Shown here: positions 43,797 through 52,214 of the stretch, piece by piece | Position numbering within the stretch: position 1 is the stretch's first letter | Layout: every line of letters starts with the position of its first letter | From: Pueribacillus sp041725775 | Lineage (GTDB): Bacteria > Bacillota > Bacilli > Bacillales > UBA6769 | Assembly: GCF_041725775.1 (NCBI RefSeq) | Contig: NZ_JBEUEL010000015.1 | Coordinates: 1 to 64,000, forward strand | Length of the DNA: 64,000 bases | Direction: 5' to 3' | Notes under the pieces: generated by a model | What the model saw: the letters and a program-made list of their open reading frames with translations, nothing else | What the model was told of the DNA's origin: nothing | The model's database searches: none | Program-made: the position numbers and the translations under genes

Positions 43797-44300
43797 TTAC
43801 GCGCCTTCCTCTCCTTCTTTTTGATCCGCAACCGCTTTCGTTGCCAATGCAAAGTTACGCATCGGTGCTTGTAATACGCTAAGCAACATCGAAAGAAGGC
43901 CTTCGCGTGAAGGAAGATCCGCAAGTGCTTTAATTTCATCAAGCGACACAACATTACCTTCGATAACACCTGTTTTAATTTCAAGTGCTTCATTTTCTTT
44001 TGCAAAGTTATTTAACACTTTTGCAGGTGCGACAACATCTTCGTTGCTAAATGCGATCGCTGTAGGACCGACAATCTGATCGTCAAGCTCAGTCATGTCA
44101 ACTTCTGCAGTCGCACGACGAACGAGCGTGTTTTTGTACACTTTAAATTCAACGCCTGCTTCACGAAGCTGTTTCCTAAGTTCGGTTACGGCTGCAACGT
44201 CTAGACCACGATAATCAACGAGAATCGTTGCTTTACTCGCCTTAAGTTTTTCAGAAATCTCATTAACAACTTGTTTTTTGCTTTCTAGTTTGCTGCTCAC
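43797..44300 (-). CDS. rplJ: 50S ribosomal protein L10
   Basis: L10 anchors L7/L12 dimers at the stalk base and represses its own operon through the leader. The 167-residue product begins MSSKLESKKQVVNEISEKL, includes TILVDYRGLDVAAVTELRKQ and ends with the helix that binds L7/L12 (FALATKAVADQKE). Length is usual. Confidence 0.98.
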   Translation of the reverse strand: MSSKLESKKQVVNEISEKLKASKATILVDYRGLDVAAVTELRKQLREAGVEFKVYKNTLVRRATAEVDMTELDDQIVGPTAIAFSNEDVVAPAKVLNNFAKENEALEIKTGVIEGNVVSLDEIKALADLPSREGLLSMLLSVLQAPMRNFALATKAVADQKEGEEGA

Positions 44301-44309
44301 TTATAACAC

Positions 44310-44540
44310 CTCCTAAAAAGTCGTTCATACCGTACGCATCCGCGAAAGCTCACACGAATGTGAGTTCATTCGACGATATCACTATACTCGAAAGTTAAAA
44401 AACCTTCATGCCGATCGACATGAAGGTTATATATAGACAGAAACAGCATTCGTTTCGTCGTTAACAACCTCGGTAGGATGATTAAGTGCAAACGTGCACC
44501 CCTACTGTCTACGGTATGATTGCTCTCATATTTTCACTTG
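44310..44540 (-). promoter_or_regulatory. L10 leader with attenuator
   Basis: The rplJ transcript begins with about 230 bases holding a GGGGTGCACGTTTGCAC hairpin (near 44489-44505 on the minus strand), characteristic of the L10 leader. A terminator hairpin follows: AACCTTCATG (44401-44410) pairs with 44419-44428 and a T run follows on the minus strand (44397-44402). L10 binding is expected to favour termination. Confidence 0.8.
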
Positions 44541-44544
44541 TCTT

Positions 44545-44573
44545 AGTATAGACGTGACTGACATACAAGTCAA
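44545..44573 (-). promoter_or_regulatory. Sigma-A-type promoter of rplJ-rplL
   Basis: Minus strand TTGACT (44568-44573), 17-base spacer, TATACT (44545-44550), ending 6 bases from the rplA stop. Confidence 0.85.
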
Positions 44574-44578
44574 CGCTT

Positions 44579-45271
44579 TTATAAATAAGCAGCAGGATTA
44601 ATTTTTATTCCAGGTCCCATTGTGGAAGAGACGGAAATGTTTCTCAGGTATGTGCCTTTCGCTGCTGACGGTTTCGCTTTGACAAGCGTATCCATAATCG
44701 TTTCAAAGTTTTCAACGAGCTGATTCGTTTCAAATGAAACTTTTCCGATTGGAGTATGGACATTACCTGCTTTATCAACACGATACTCGACTTTTCCTGC
44801 TTTAATTTCTTTAACTGCTTTTTCAACTTCAAATGTAACTGTGCCTGTTTTCGGGTTCGGCATTAAGCCTTTCGGACCAAGGACACGTCCAAGCTTCCCT
44901 ACTTCCGCCATCATGTCAGGCGTTGCAACGATAACATCGAAGTCAAACCAGCCTTGATTAATTTTATTGATATAGTCTTGTTCACCAACATAATCAGCGC
45001 CAGCCGCTTCCGCTTCTTTTGCTTTATCGCCTTTTGCAAATACGAGTACACGCTGTGTTTTTCCTGTTCCGTTCGGCAACACGACAGCGCCACGGATTTG
45101 CTGATCATTTTTTCGCGGATCAACACCAAGGCGAACAGCAATTTCTACTGTTTCATCAAAGTTCGCTTTCGCTGTTTGCTTTACAAGTTCAAGCGCTTCT
45201 TTGACGTCGTAAAGCTTTGTTTTGTCAATCAACTTTACGGAATCTTGATACTTTTTACCTTTCTTTGGCAA
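44579..45271 (-). CDS. rplA: 50S ribosomal protein L1
   Basis: L1 forms the mobile stalk at the E site. The 230-residue product has two domains: DETVEIAVRLGVDPRKNDQQ, then VGKLGRVLGPKGLMPNPKTGT (about 121-141), the RNA-binding signature. It lies 76 bases after rplK. In many bacteria L1 also represses the L11-L1 mRNA. Confidence 0.98.
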   Translation of the reverse strand: MPKKGKKYQDSVKLIDKTKLYDVKEALELVKQTAKANFDETVEIAVRLGVDPRKNDQQIRGAVVLPNGTGKTQRVLVFAKGDKAKEAEAAGADYVGEQDYINKINQGWFDFDVIVATPDMMAEVGKLGRVLGPKGLMPNPKTGTVTFEVEKAVKEIKAGKVEYRVDKAGNVHTPIGKVSFETNQLVENFETIMDTLVKAKPSAAKGTYLRNISVSSTMGPGIKINPAAYL

Positions 45272-45347
45272 TTTCTTTTCCTCCCTATTGTGGTTTAACG
45301 GATTATCCTCCCACGCGTCAACCAGAACGAGCGTCGTTAGTTAATCA

Positions 45348-45773
45348 TTAGTCTTCAATCGTAATTCCCATACTACGTGCTGTTCCTTCTACCATTTTCA
45401 TAGCCGCTTCTACGTCTGCAGCATTAAGGTCAGGCATTTTCATTTCGGCAATTTCACGTACTTTTGCACGTTTCACTGTTGCAACTTTGTTCTTGTTCGG
45501 TTCACCTGAACCTAATTTAATGCCTGCTTCCTTCTTCAAAAGAACTGCTGCAGGTGGTGTTTTCGTAATAAACGTAAATGAGCGATCTTCAAAAACAGTA
45601 ATTTCAACCGGAATAATTAGCCCTGCATTTTCTTGCGTACGCGCGTTAAATTCTTTACAAAATTCCATAATGTTTACTCCAGCTTGACCGAGCGCCGGTC
45701 CAACTGGTGGTGCTGGGTTGGCTTTTCCAGCAGGTATTTGTAGTTTAACAACTTTCGATACTTTTTTAGCCAC
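45348..45773 (-). CDS. rplK: 50S ribosomal protein L11
   Basis: L11 binds the GTPase-associated centre and is needed for RelA-type stringent signalling. I start at GTG 45773 (MAKKVSKVV), 7 bases after AGGAGGT, giving the standard 141 residues; the longer frame to 45899 runs through the leader. QIPAGKANPAPPVGPALGQ and the C-terminal RSMGITIED end are normal. Confidence 0.98.
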   Translation of the reverse strand: MAKKVSKVVKLQIPAGKANPAPPVGPALGQAGVNIMEFCKEFNARTQENAGLIIPVEITVFEDRSFTFITKTPPAAVLLKKEAGIKLGSGEPNKNKVATVKRAKVREIAEMKMPDLNAADVEAAMKMVEGTARSMGITIED

Positions 45774-45890
45774 GTGACACACCTCCTTAAGTCCGTGATG
45801 TGGTATTTGAGCTTTATAAAATGGTTCAAAAGAGGTTCGCAAAATATGAATCAGTCCTAGCTTTTGAACGCTTTTAGCTCTCCCACCCAT

Positions 45891-45919
45891 AAAAAACAAA
45901 AGTCATAAGTTGACTTTTG
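45891..45919 (-). terminator. Terminator between nusG and rplK
   Basis: CAAAAGTCA (45897-45905) pairs with 45911-45919, followed by six T on the minus strand (45891-45896). It lies just inside the start of the rplK transcript and may also act as an attenuator. Confidence 0.78.
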
Positions 45920-45929
45920 AAACATTAAA

Positions 45930-45958
45930 ATTCTATCATTTTTAGTGAACAAAAGCAA
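45930..45958 (-). promoter_or_regulatory. Sigma-A-type promoter of rplK-rplA
   Basis: Minus strand TTGCTT (45953-45958), 17-base spacer ending TGA (extended -10), TAGAAT (45930-45935), immediately after the nusG stop. Confidence 0.75.
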
Positions 45959-45966
45959 TATATCAA

Positions 45967-46503
45967 TTAAATCCTTTCGATTTGCGTAAATTCTAACTCG
46001 ACTGGCGTTTCCCTTCCAAACATATTCACATGCACTTTTACTTTTTGTTTATCTAAATCGATTTCTTCAATTTTACCAACAAAGTCGGCAAATGGACCTT
46101 CTTTCACTTTCACACTTTCATTAATTTGGAAGTCAACTTCAGGCTTCGGTGTTTCATAACCCATACTTTTTAAAATTGAATCCACTTCTTCTGGTAAAAG
46201 GGGAGTTGGTTTTGAGCCTGCACCACTCGAACCGACGAATCCTGTTACACCTGGTGTGTTCCGAACGACGTACCATGAATCATCCGTCATAATCATTTCC
46301 GTTAATACGTAGCCAGGGAACACTTTACGCATCGTTGTTTTCTTTTTGCCATTTTTAATTTCCGTTTCTTCTTCAACAGGGACTAAGACGCGAAAAATTT
46401 TATCTGTCATCCCCATCGATTCTACACGTTTTTCTAAATTTGTTTTTACTTTATTCTCATAGCCTGAATACGTATGAACAACGTACCATCTTTTTTCCAT
46501 CAT
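45967..46503 (-). CDS. nusG: Transcription antitermination/pausing factor NusG
   Basis: NusG binds RNA polymerase beta' and controls pausing and elongation. The 178-residue product has the NGN domain (KRWYVVHTYSGYENKVKTNL near the start, SWYVVRNTPGVTGFVG) and the C-terminal KOW domain (VKVKEGPFADFVGKIEEI). The ATG pair at 46503/46500 is the expected start, but the Shine-Dalgarno (AAGGA) is 16 bases away, with a 6-bp hairpin (46508-46522) in between that may bring them closer. Confidence 0.95.
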   Translation of the reverse strand: MMEKRWYVVHTYSGYENKVKTNLEKRVESMGMTDKIFRVLVPVEEETEIKNGKKKTTMRKVFPGYVLTEMIMTDDSWYVVRNTPGVTGFVGSSGAGSKPTPLLPEEVDSILKSMGYETPKPEVDFQINESVKVKEGPFADFVGKIEEIDLDKQKVKVHVNMFGRETPVELEFTQIERI

Positions 46504-46589
46504 AAATAGGACGCTTCGTCCTTCCCTCCCCAAATGCGTTTACTTTCCATTTTATCCTGACCTGCTAAATTCTATAATAGTTTTTGTTC

Positions 46590-46666
46590 AAAAAGTCTAG
46601 AGGCTCCAACGTTGTCAGATCGTTTACGTTATGCGTAAACATAGCGTGTTCGTCAATCTTGCCTCT
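46590..46666 (-). terminator. Candidate attenuator between secE and nusG
   Basis: On the minus strand AGAGGC (46666-46661) can pair with GCCTCT (46604-46599) followed by AGACTTTTTG. The enclosed region has a perfect GTTTACG/CGTAAAC stem (46622-46640). The outer stem is only 6 bp, so this is tentative. Confidence 0.4.
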
Positions 46667-46700
46667 CGTAATTCTCATGTTTGAACACATACTGTAACGT

Positions 46701-46886
46701 CTATCCTGTGATCAATTTAAGCAGCGATGAAATGCCAAAGTCAACAACAACGAAGAAAAGAGTGACAAAAGCTACCGTAACGACAACTGTTATCGTATAT
46801 TTCACTAGTTCTTGTTTTGTTGGCCAGCGGACTTTTTTCATCTCGCTAGCAACGTTTTTAAAAAATTGGCTCATCTTCTTGAACAT
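46701..46886 (-). CDS. secE: Preprotein translocase subunit SecE
   Basis: SecE clamps the SecY channel. The 61-residue single-helix Gram-positive form has the conserved amphipathic segment FFKNVASEMKKVRWPTKQEL (8-27) followed by one transmembrane helix (about 30-50). It lies 41 bases after rpmG and upstream of nusG, the standard arrangement. The Shine-Dalgarno AAGGAG is somewhat far (14 bases). Confidence 0.95.
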   Translation of the reverse strand: MFKKMSQFFKNVASEMKKVRWPTKQELVKYTITVVVTVAFVTLFFVVVDFGISSLLKLITG

Positions 46887-46927
46887 CGGTCTGATCTATT
46901 CTCCTTCCCAACTTCAGCACTCGTACA

Positions 46928-47077
46928 TCATTTCGTTTCTTTATGAACTGTGTGGGCGTTACATATTTTACAAAATTTTTTAATTGATAATCTTGACGCA
47001 TCTGACTGCTTATTTTTCACCGTTGAATAGTTTCGACTTTCACAATTAGAGCATGCCAAAATCACTTTTGTGCGCAC
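46928..47077 (-). CDS. rpmG: 50S ribosomal protein L33 (zinc-binding form)
   Basis: This 49-codon gene, starting with GTG 8 bases after GGAG, encodes MRTKVILACSNCESRNYST and, later, KKFCKICNAHTVHKETK. The two CxxC pairs (9/12 and 36/39) mark the zinc form of L33. Position just upstream of secE-nusG matches Bacillus. Confidence 0.95.
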   Translation of the reverse strand: MRTKVILACSNCESRNYSTVKNKQSDASRLSIKKFCKICNAHTVHKETK

Positions 47078-47114
47078 TCATATCGCTCCATCCTATCAAA
47101 TCTATACTTAACCA

Positions 47115-47144
47115 ACTTTATCATAGCTAAAAACAGCATGTCAA
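47115..47144 (-). promoter_or_regulatory. Candidate promoter of rpmG-secE-nusG
   Basis: Minus strand TTGACA (47139-47144), 18-base spacer, TAAAGT (47115-47120), about 40 bases upstream of rpmG. The -10 is weak. Confidence 0.55.
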
Positions 47145-47638
47145 CGTGATTTGAAACGAATAGCTAATCCAAAGGCTGAACAATGAAAAACTGTGCAATC
47201 CCTTTCAATAAGGTAAGTTAAAAAGGGAAGACAAGGAGAGGCAAAGGCGGCTAAATACGTAACGTAATCAACTCCGAATTACTCGTCGCAAAATTACAAA
47301 GATCTATATTCAAATCGCTATCTTGTTGTAACATCGATACTAGCACATCGGTACCGAAGAGCAAGGAAACTCAGCTCTAGACCAAACGCTTGCACAGGAT
47401 ATGCTGACTTCTGCCTATTGAGGTGCGCCACCTCAAAAACTCAAGCTGTGTGAGAGTGGGAACATTTACATATCCTTCTCAGGATGTGCACGTTTTTAGC
47501 AGTAGAATTCATTCTATACGTGAGTAATGGAAAAATAAGCTGAAGAAATTCCCAGCTATAACTTAACACCCCAATGTTGATTCGCTCTAGCCAAACTGAT
47601 TCACATCCTGTAAGTCATCGTACTTTTTAAACAACTGG
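47145..47638. other. Gene-free gap between sigH and rpmG
   Basis: About 490 bases without a supported gene, where Bacillus usually has a short spacer. It contains the perfect TTGAGGTG/CACCTCAA hairpin (47418-47436), a plus-strand hairpin near 47470-47490 followed by TTTTT, and an AATGAAAAACTGT word (near 47182) also present upstream of ecfA1. No sigH terminator with a clear T run is seen. Confidence 0.5.
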
Positions 47639-48286
47639 TTATAAGGTTAATTCTCGAATCTCTAAATACCGTTCAAGCTTCCTTTTCACACGCTGAAGAG
47701 CATTATCGATCGATTTTACATGGCGGTTTAGATCATCAGAAATTTCTTGATAAGAACGCCCATCTAAGTAATGCATCAACACTTGTCGCTCCAAATCGCT
47801 TAACACTTCCGTCATTTTATCTTCAATATCGTTAAATTGCTCGCGATTAATGAGTAGCAATTCCGGATTGAGTTTGCTCGTTCCTGAAAGCACATCCATT
47901 AACGTTCGTTCCGATTCTTCATCATAAATAGGCTTGTCCAATGAAATGTAAGAATTAAGTGGAATATGCTTTTGTCTTGTCGCCGTTTTGATCGCTGTAA
48001 TCATTTGCCGCGTAATACAAAGTTCGGCAAATGCTTTAAACGTCGAGAGTTTATCTTCGCGAAAGTCACGGATTGCTTTATACAGTCCGATCATACCTTC
48101 TTGGATAATATCTTCCCGATCGGCACCGATTAAAAAATACGAACGAGACTTGGCTCTTACAAAGTTTTTATATTTTTTGATCAAGTAGTCTAGCGCTTGT
48201 GAGTTCCCGTCTTGGACCATTTTCACAAGCTCTTCATCTTCAAGTATTTCGAATTTTGCTGGTTCTGCGAGCCTTATCATGTTCAA
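47639..48286 (-). CDS. sigH: RNA polymerase sigma-H factor
   Basis: SigH directs early stationary-phase, competence and sporulation genes. The 215-residue product has region 2 (DREDIIQEGMIGLYKAIRDF at about 56-75, TFKAFAELCITRQMITAIKTATRQKH) and region 4 with a helix-turn-helix (YQEISDDLNRHVKSIDNALQRVKRKLE). Length matches Bacillus SigH. Its own promoter lies upstream at 48403-48432. Confidence 0.97.
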   Translation of the reverse strand: MNMIRLAEPAKFEILEDEELVKMVQDGNSQALDYLIKKYKNFVRAKSRSYFLIGADREDIIQEGMIGLYKAIRDFREDKLSTFKAFAELCITRQMITAIKTATRQKHIPLNSYISLDKPIYDEESERTLMDVLSGTSKLNPELLLINREQFNDIEDKMTEVLSDLERQVLMHYLDGRSYQEISDDLNRHVKSIDNALQRVKRKLERYLEIRELTL

Positions 48287-48402
48287 TTCGAATCCCCCCG
48301 ACTTGATGTTAAAACGTTAATGCACCCGCACACGTAAAGGTTACGCATGGCTTCAATGAAAAGTCGAAAAATTACATATTTTAAAAAAACGAGATTATTC
48401 CC

Positions 48403-48432
48403 ATTATATAACAGCGTTTACAAAAGCGTCAA
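48403..48432 (-). promoter_or_regulatory. Promoter of sigH
   Basis: Minus strand TTGACG (48427-48432), 18-base spacer, TATAAT (48403-48408). It begins at the end of rae1 and leaves a leader of about 110 bases. Confidence 0.75.
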
Positions 48433-48434
48433 CT

Positions 48435-48944
48435 TCAGATTAAACCACGTCGCATTTTCTCAAATTTTTCTTGTATTTCAGGTGAGAGCCGTATTTTCGA
48501 TTGTCGCTTTTCTGTGTAATGCGTTTCAATGTTTTGTTCAATGTTGTTTTCAATCTTCTCCATTTCAATGAGCAGTTCGCGGGCAGATTTACGCAATGCA
48601 CCTTGTCCAAAAATTGCTTTTTGTTCCGCATAATCTGATGTTGCAACGTGGATTTGTGTTAATACGCCTTTTAGCTCTACGACAAGCTGCTCGATTTTTT
48701 CATCAGCAGTTTCATTTTCGTTCGTAAATATGATTGTCACATCGTGTTGATTAAAAACTTGTTGTATGCCAGGAACGAGATGAGCATCGAACACAATAAT
48801 AACTTTAAATCCCGTATACGCTTGATATTCTGCCATTTTGGCGATTAGAAGATCGCGTGCCCCTTCTAAATCATCTGATTTTAACTGTTGCAATTGTGGC
48901 CATGCCCCAATGATGTTGTAACCATCTACAAGTAAAATGTCCAT
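48435..48944 (-). CDS. rae1: Ribosome-associated endoribonuclease Rae1 (NYN domain)
   Basis: Rae1 (YacP) cleaves certain mRNAs inside translating ribosomes. The 169-residue product has the PIN-like NYN fold: MDILLVDGYNIIGAWP with the catalytic-type aspartate, VIIVFDAHLVPG, and DVTIIFTNENETADEKIE followed by HVATSDYAEQ. A helical tail follows. It begins 4 bases after the rlmB stop. Confidence 0.92.
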   Translation of the reverse strand: MDILLVDGYNIIGAWPQLQQLKSDDLEGARDLLIAKMAEYQAYTGFKVIIVFDAHLVPGIQQVFNQHDVTIIFTNENETADEKIEQLVVELKGVLTQIHVATSDYAEQKAIFGQGALRKSARELLIEMEKIENNIEQNIETHYTEKRQSKIRLSPEIQEKFEKMRRGLI

Positions 48945-48948
48945 CTCC

Positions 48949-49695
48949 TTAACCTCCCACCGGACTACGTTGCCGAAACACTTCGTACATCAAAATAGCA
49001 GCAGCAACTGAAGCGTTAAGTGATGTTACGTTTCCTTTCATCGGCAAACGAACGAGAAAGTCACATTTTTGTCGGATTAAGCGACTGATTCCTTTTCCTT
49101 CGCTTCCAATCACAAGTGTTATCGGCAAATCATAGTCGGCTTCGCGAAAATCTTGCTTTCCTTTCATATCTGCTCCTGCAAACCACATTCCTCGTTCCTT
49201 TAATTCTTCCATCGTTTGCGCGAGATTATTTACACGGACAACAGGAACGTGCTCAATCGCGCCTGTCGACGCTTTTGCAACCGCTGCAGTTAAACCGACA
49301 GAACGACGCCTTGGAATGATGACACCGTGAACGCCTGTACTATCGGCTGTTCGCAAAATTGAACCTAAATTGTGCGGATCTTCAATTTCATCAAGGAGGA
49401 GAAAAAACGGGGTTTCGCCTAATGACTCCGCTTTTTGAAACAAGTCATCCACCGTTGCGTATTCATATGCTGCTACTGATGCAACAACACCTTGGTGATG
49501 GGGTGTTTCCGCAAGTTTATCGAGCCGTTTCTTCGGAACAAATTGAATGAGTGCACCACTCTGTTTAGCAAGTGTAATCAGCTCATTCATTTGTCCTCTG
49601 CGAACTCCTTCGTGGATCCAAATTTTGTTCATTTCGCGTTCTGCTCGAAGTGCTTCTAATACGGGATTTCTACCAACAATTAATTCATTCGCCAT
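48949..49695 (-). CDS. rlmB: 23S rRNA (guanosine-2'-O-)methyltransferase RlmB family
   Basis: This SPOUT-family enzyme methylates ribose in 23S rRNA. The 248-residue product has the N-terminal substrate-binding domain and the knotted domain: LLDEIEDPHNLGSILRTADSTG (motif 1), LVIGSEGKGISRL (motif 2) and RLPMKGNVTSLNASVAAA (motif 3). I start at ATG 49695 (MANELIVGR), 7 bases after AGGGTG; GTG 49701 is too near the site. Two bases separate it from mrnC. Confidence 0.95.
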   Translation of the reverse strand: MANELIVGRNPVLEALRAEREMNKIWIHEGVRRGQMNELITLAKQSGALIQFVPKKRLDKLAETPHHQGVVASVAAYEYATVDDLFQKAESLGETPFFLLLDEIEDPHNLGSILRTADSTGVHGVIIPRRRSVGLTAAVAKASTGAIEHVPVVRVNNLAQTMEELKERGMWFAGADMKGKQDFREADYDLPITLVIGSEGKGISRLIRQKCDFLVRLPMKGNVTSLNASVAAAILMYEVFRQRSPVGG

Positions 49696-49697
49696 GT

Positions 49698-50111
49698 TCA
49701 CTCACCCTTTTTAAAAGAAGGATTTTCGACAATTTCAATCAATGTTTCGATGATCGTATGTATTCGCTCATCACGCTTCAGCAAATAATGATAGCCAATC
49801 AATGCTTCAAATGCGGTGCTGTAGCGATACGTATGGATATCAGTATTTTTCGGGATCGTTCCAGACTTTGCATTCCGTCCTCTTCTTAACACCGCTTGTT
49901 CTTCTTCCGAAAAAAACTGGGCATCCATTAACTCGTTCAACACCGATGCTTGTGCTTTGGCCGACACATAAGATGTTGAACGCCGATGCAAAAATTGCGG
50001 GCGTACTTCACCTTGTTTTAACAAGTGCTCGCGAATATGAAGTTCTAGCACAGCGTCACCGACATAGGCTAATGCTAAAGCATTCAGTTGCTTGACGTCA
50101 CGTTCTTTCAT
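49698..50111 (-). CDS. mrnC: Mini-ribonuclease 3 (MrnC)
   Basis: MrnC is a RNase III-like enzyme without a dsRNA-binding domain, used in 23S maturation. The product (137 residues from ATG 50111, GAGGAAAG upstream) has LNALALAYVGDAVLELHIREHLL with the catalytic aspartate and the C-terminal STAFEALIGYHYLLKRDERIH. The start overlaps the cysS region: cysS stops at 50113. Confidence 0.93.
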   Translation of the reverse strand: MKERDVKQLNALALAYVGDAVLELHIREHLLKQGEVRPQFLHRRSTSYVSAKAQASVLNELMDAQFFSEEEQAVLRRGRNAKSGTIPKNTDIHTYRYSTAFEALIGYHYLLKRDERIHTIIETLIEIVENPSFKKGE

Positions 50112-50112
50112 A

Positions 50113-51516
50113 CTACTCTTTCCTCTTCCAGCGAACCCCTTGCGGTGTATCTTCCAGAACAATTTGCTTCCTTAGCAACTCATCGCGGATGGCATCTGCT
50201 TTTGCAAAATCTCGTGCTTTTCGCGCTTCTTCCCGCTCCTTGATAAGCTGTTCAATGTCGGAATCAAGCAAGTCTTGTTCTTGCTGTAAAGATAGACCGA
50301 GTACGTTGGAAATTTCTGTAAATAGTTCTAAAACTGCTGTCAGCACTTGCTTTGATGAATTTTTGTTCGTTAAATAACGGTTTGCTTCTTTTGCAAGGTC
50401 AAATAAAACTGCAATCGCATTCGCTGTATTAAAATCATCGTCCATTGCATCGATAAATTGAGCTTTTAAGCCTTTTATGATCGCAAGTGTTTCTTCTCCA
50501 TTTTTATCCAGATCGACCGAATGCTCAAGTCGATGCTGTACGTTTTGCACCGTTTCTTTCAGTCGCTCGAGTCCTGTTTTTGCACTTGCTAGCAATTCAT
50601 CGTTAAAATTGATCGGGTTTCGATAATGAACGGAAAGCATAAAGAAACGGATCACTTCTGGATCGTGCTGTTTGATTAACTCATGGACGAGTACGACGTT
50701 TCCAAGTGATTTTGACATTTTTTCATCGTTAATTTGAATGTAACCATTATGCATCCAATAGTTTGCAAATGGCTTTCCGGTCAATGCTTCTGTTTGCGCA
50801 ATTTCGTTTTCATGGTGAGGAAAAGCTAGATCTTGCCCACCAGCATGAATATCGATCGTCTCACCCAAATATTTTTTTGCCATCGCGGAACATTCGATGT
50901 GCCAGCCTGGACGTCCTTTTCCCCATGGGCTATCCCACGCAATCTCACCTTCCTTCGCTACTTTCCATAACGTAAAATCAAGCGGATCGTGCTTTTTTTC
51001 ACCAACTTGAATGCGGGCGCCGATTTGCAAATCATCAATAGATTGATGCGACAGTTTTCCGTAATCTTTAAATTTACGCGTTTTAAAATAAACATCGCCA
51101 TCTGCTTCATAGGCATATCCTTTTCCTATTAGTGCTTCGATGAACGCAATGATTTCTTGCATATTTTCAAGTACACGCGGGTGAACGTCTGCTTTTTTGA
51201 CACCGAGGGCTTCGACGTCCGCAAAATATGCTTGGATAAACCGTTCCGCGAGTTCGGGTACGTCTTCTTTCGTTTCTTGAGCAGCTTTAATAATTTTGTC
51301 GTCAACATCTGTAAAATTTGAAACGTAATGAACGTCATAACCTCTGTATTCGAAATAGCGACGAACCGTATCAAATACGATCGGCGGCCGTGCATTACCA
51401 ATATGAATGTAATGGTATACAGTTGGTCCACAAACGTACATTTTTACTTTATTTTCTTCAATTGGAATGAACGTCTCTTTTTTTCTCGTTAGCGTATTGT
51501 AAATTTTGATTGTCAC
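50113..51516 (-). CDS. cysS: Cysteinyl-tRNA synthetase
   Basis: CysRS charges tRNA-Cys. The 467-residue product has the HIGH-type signature YHYIHIGNAR (35-44) after the zinc cysteine in MYVCGPT, a second zinc cluster in WHIECSAM and HHENEIAQ, and KMSKSLGN. The start is GTG, with GGAGCGGGG upstream, and it lies inside the 3' end of cysE (59-base overlap). Under control of the Cys T-box with cysE. Confidence 0.97.
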   Translation of the reverse strand: MTIKIYNTLTRKKETFIPIEENKVKMYVCGPTVYHYIHIGNARPPIVFDTVRRYFEYRGYDVHYVSNFTDVDDKIIKAAQETKEDVPELAERFIQAYFADVEALGVKKADVHPRVLENMQEIIAFIEALIGKGYAYEADGDVYFKTRKFKDYGKLSHQSIDDLQIGARIQVGEKKHDPLDFTLWKVAKEGEIAWDSPWGKGRPGWHIECSAMAKKYLGETIDIHAGGQDLAFPHHENEIAQTEALTGKPFANYWMHNGYIQINDEKMSKSLGNVVLVHELIKQHDPEVIRFFMLSVHYRNPINFNDELLASAKTGLERLKETVQNVQHRLEHSVDLDKNGEETLAIIKGLKAQFIDAMDDDFNTANAIAVLFDLAKEANRYLTNKNSSKQVLTAVLELFTEISNVLGLSLQQEQDLLDSDIEQLIKEREEARKARDFAKADAIRDELLRKQIVLEDTPQGVRWKRKE

Positions 51517-52147
51517 TTTCCCCGCTCCTTTTTTCTATCATATTTAATTTATGTTCAAGCATGGCCACTTGTTTCTCCAATGCATTTACTTTATTCACAA
51601 GTTCTTCCTCTGAACTTCGATTCACACGAACTCCATTTTGAACGACAACTTTTCCAGGAACTCCAACGACTGTTGAATTCGCTGGAACGTCTTTTAATAC
51701 GACGGAACCAGCACCAATTTTTGAGTTTTTACCAAGCGTAATTGCTCCAATAACTTTTGCACCTGTTGAAACCATAACATTGTCTTCAACCGTAGGGTGA
51801 CGCTTCCCTTTTTCTTTTCCGGTACCGCCGAGCGTTACACCTTGAAATAAAACGACATCATCGCCGATTTCACACGTTTCGCCTATGACAATCCCCATTC
51901 CATGGTCGATAAACAATCGTCTTCCAATCCTTGCACCAGGATGTATTTCAACGCCTGTCAAAAATCGACTCGCTTGCGATGTAAAGCGTGCTAGAAAAAA
52001 CAATCGTTTTTTCCAAAACCAATGAGCAATCCGATGTGCCCAAATTGCATGAAGACCCGAATACGTAAGAATGACTTCGAACATGCTTCTCGCCGCCGGA
52101 TCGTGTTTAAATACAACATGTATGTCTTCGCGAAGTCTTTTAAACAC
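51458..52147 (-). CDS. cysE: Serine O-acetyltransferase
   Basis: CysE makes O-acetylserine for cysteine synthesis. The product (229 residues) has the N-terminal helical domain (DPAARSMFEVILTYSGLHAIWAHRIAH) and the left-handed beta-helix with DHGMGIVIGETCEIGDDVVLFQGVTLGG. I start at GTG 52147, 6 bases after GGAGGGG. It is about a dozen residues longer than the B. subtilis enzyme because its frame runs 59 bases into cysS. The adjacent T-box ties cysE and cysS to tRNA-Cys charging. Confidence 0.95.
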   Translation of the reverse strand: MFKRLREDIHVVFKHDPAARSMFEVILTYSGLHAIWAHRIAHWFWKKRLFFLARFTSQASRFLTGVEIHPGARIGRRLFIDHGMGIVIGETCEIGDDVVLFQGVTLGGTGKEKGKRHPTVEDNVMVSTGAKVIGAITLGKNSKIGAGSVVLKDVPANSTVVGVPGKVVVQNGVRVNRSSEEELVNKVNALEKQVAMLEHKLNMIEKRSGESDNQNLQYANEKKRDVHSN

Positions 52148-52214
52148 TATAGACCCCTCCAATCCTGTTCGTCATTTCTTTACTGCTCTATAAAATAAAT
52201 CATACGCTTGTATA

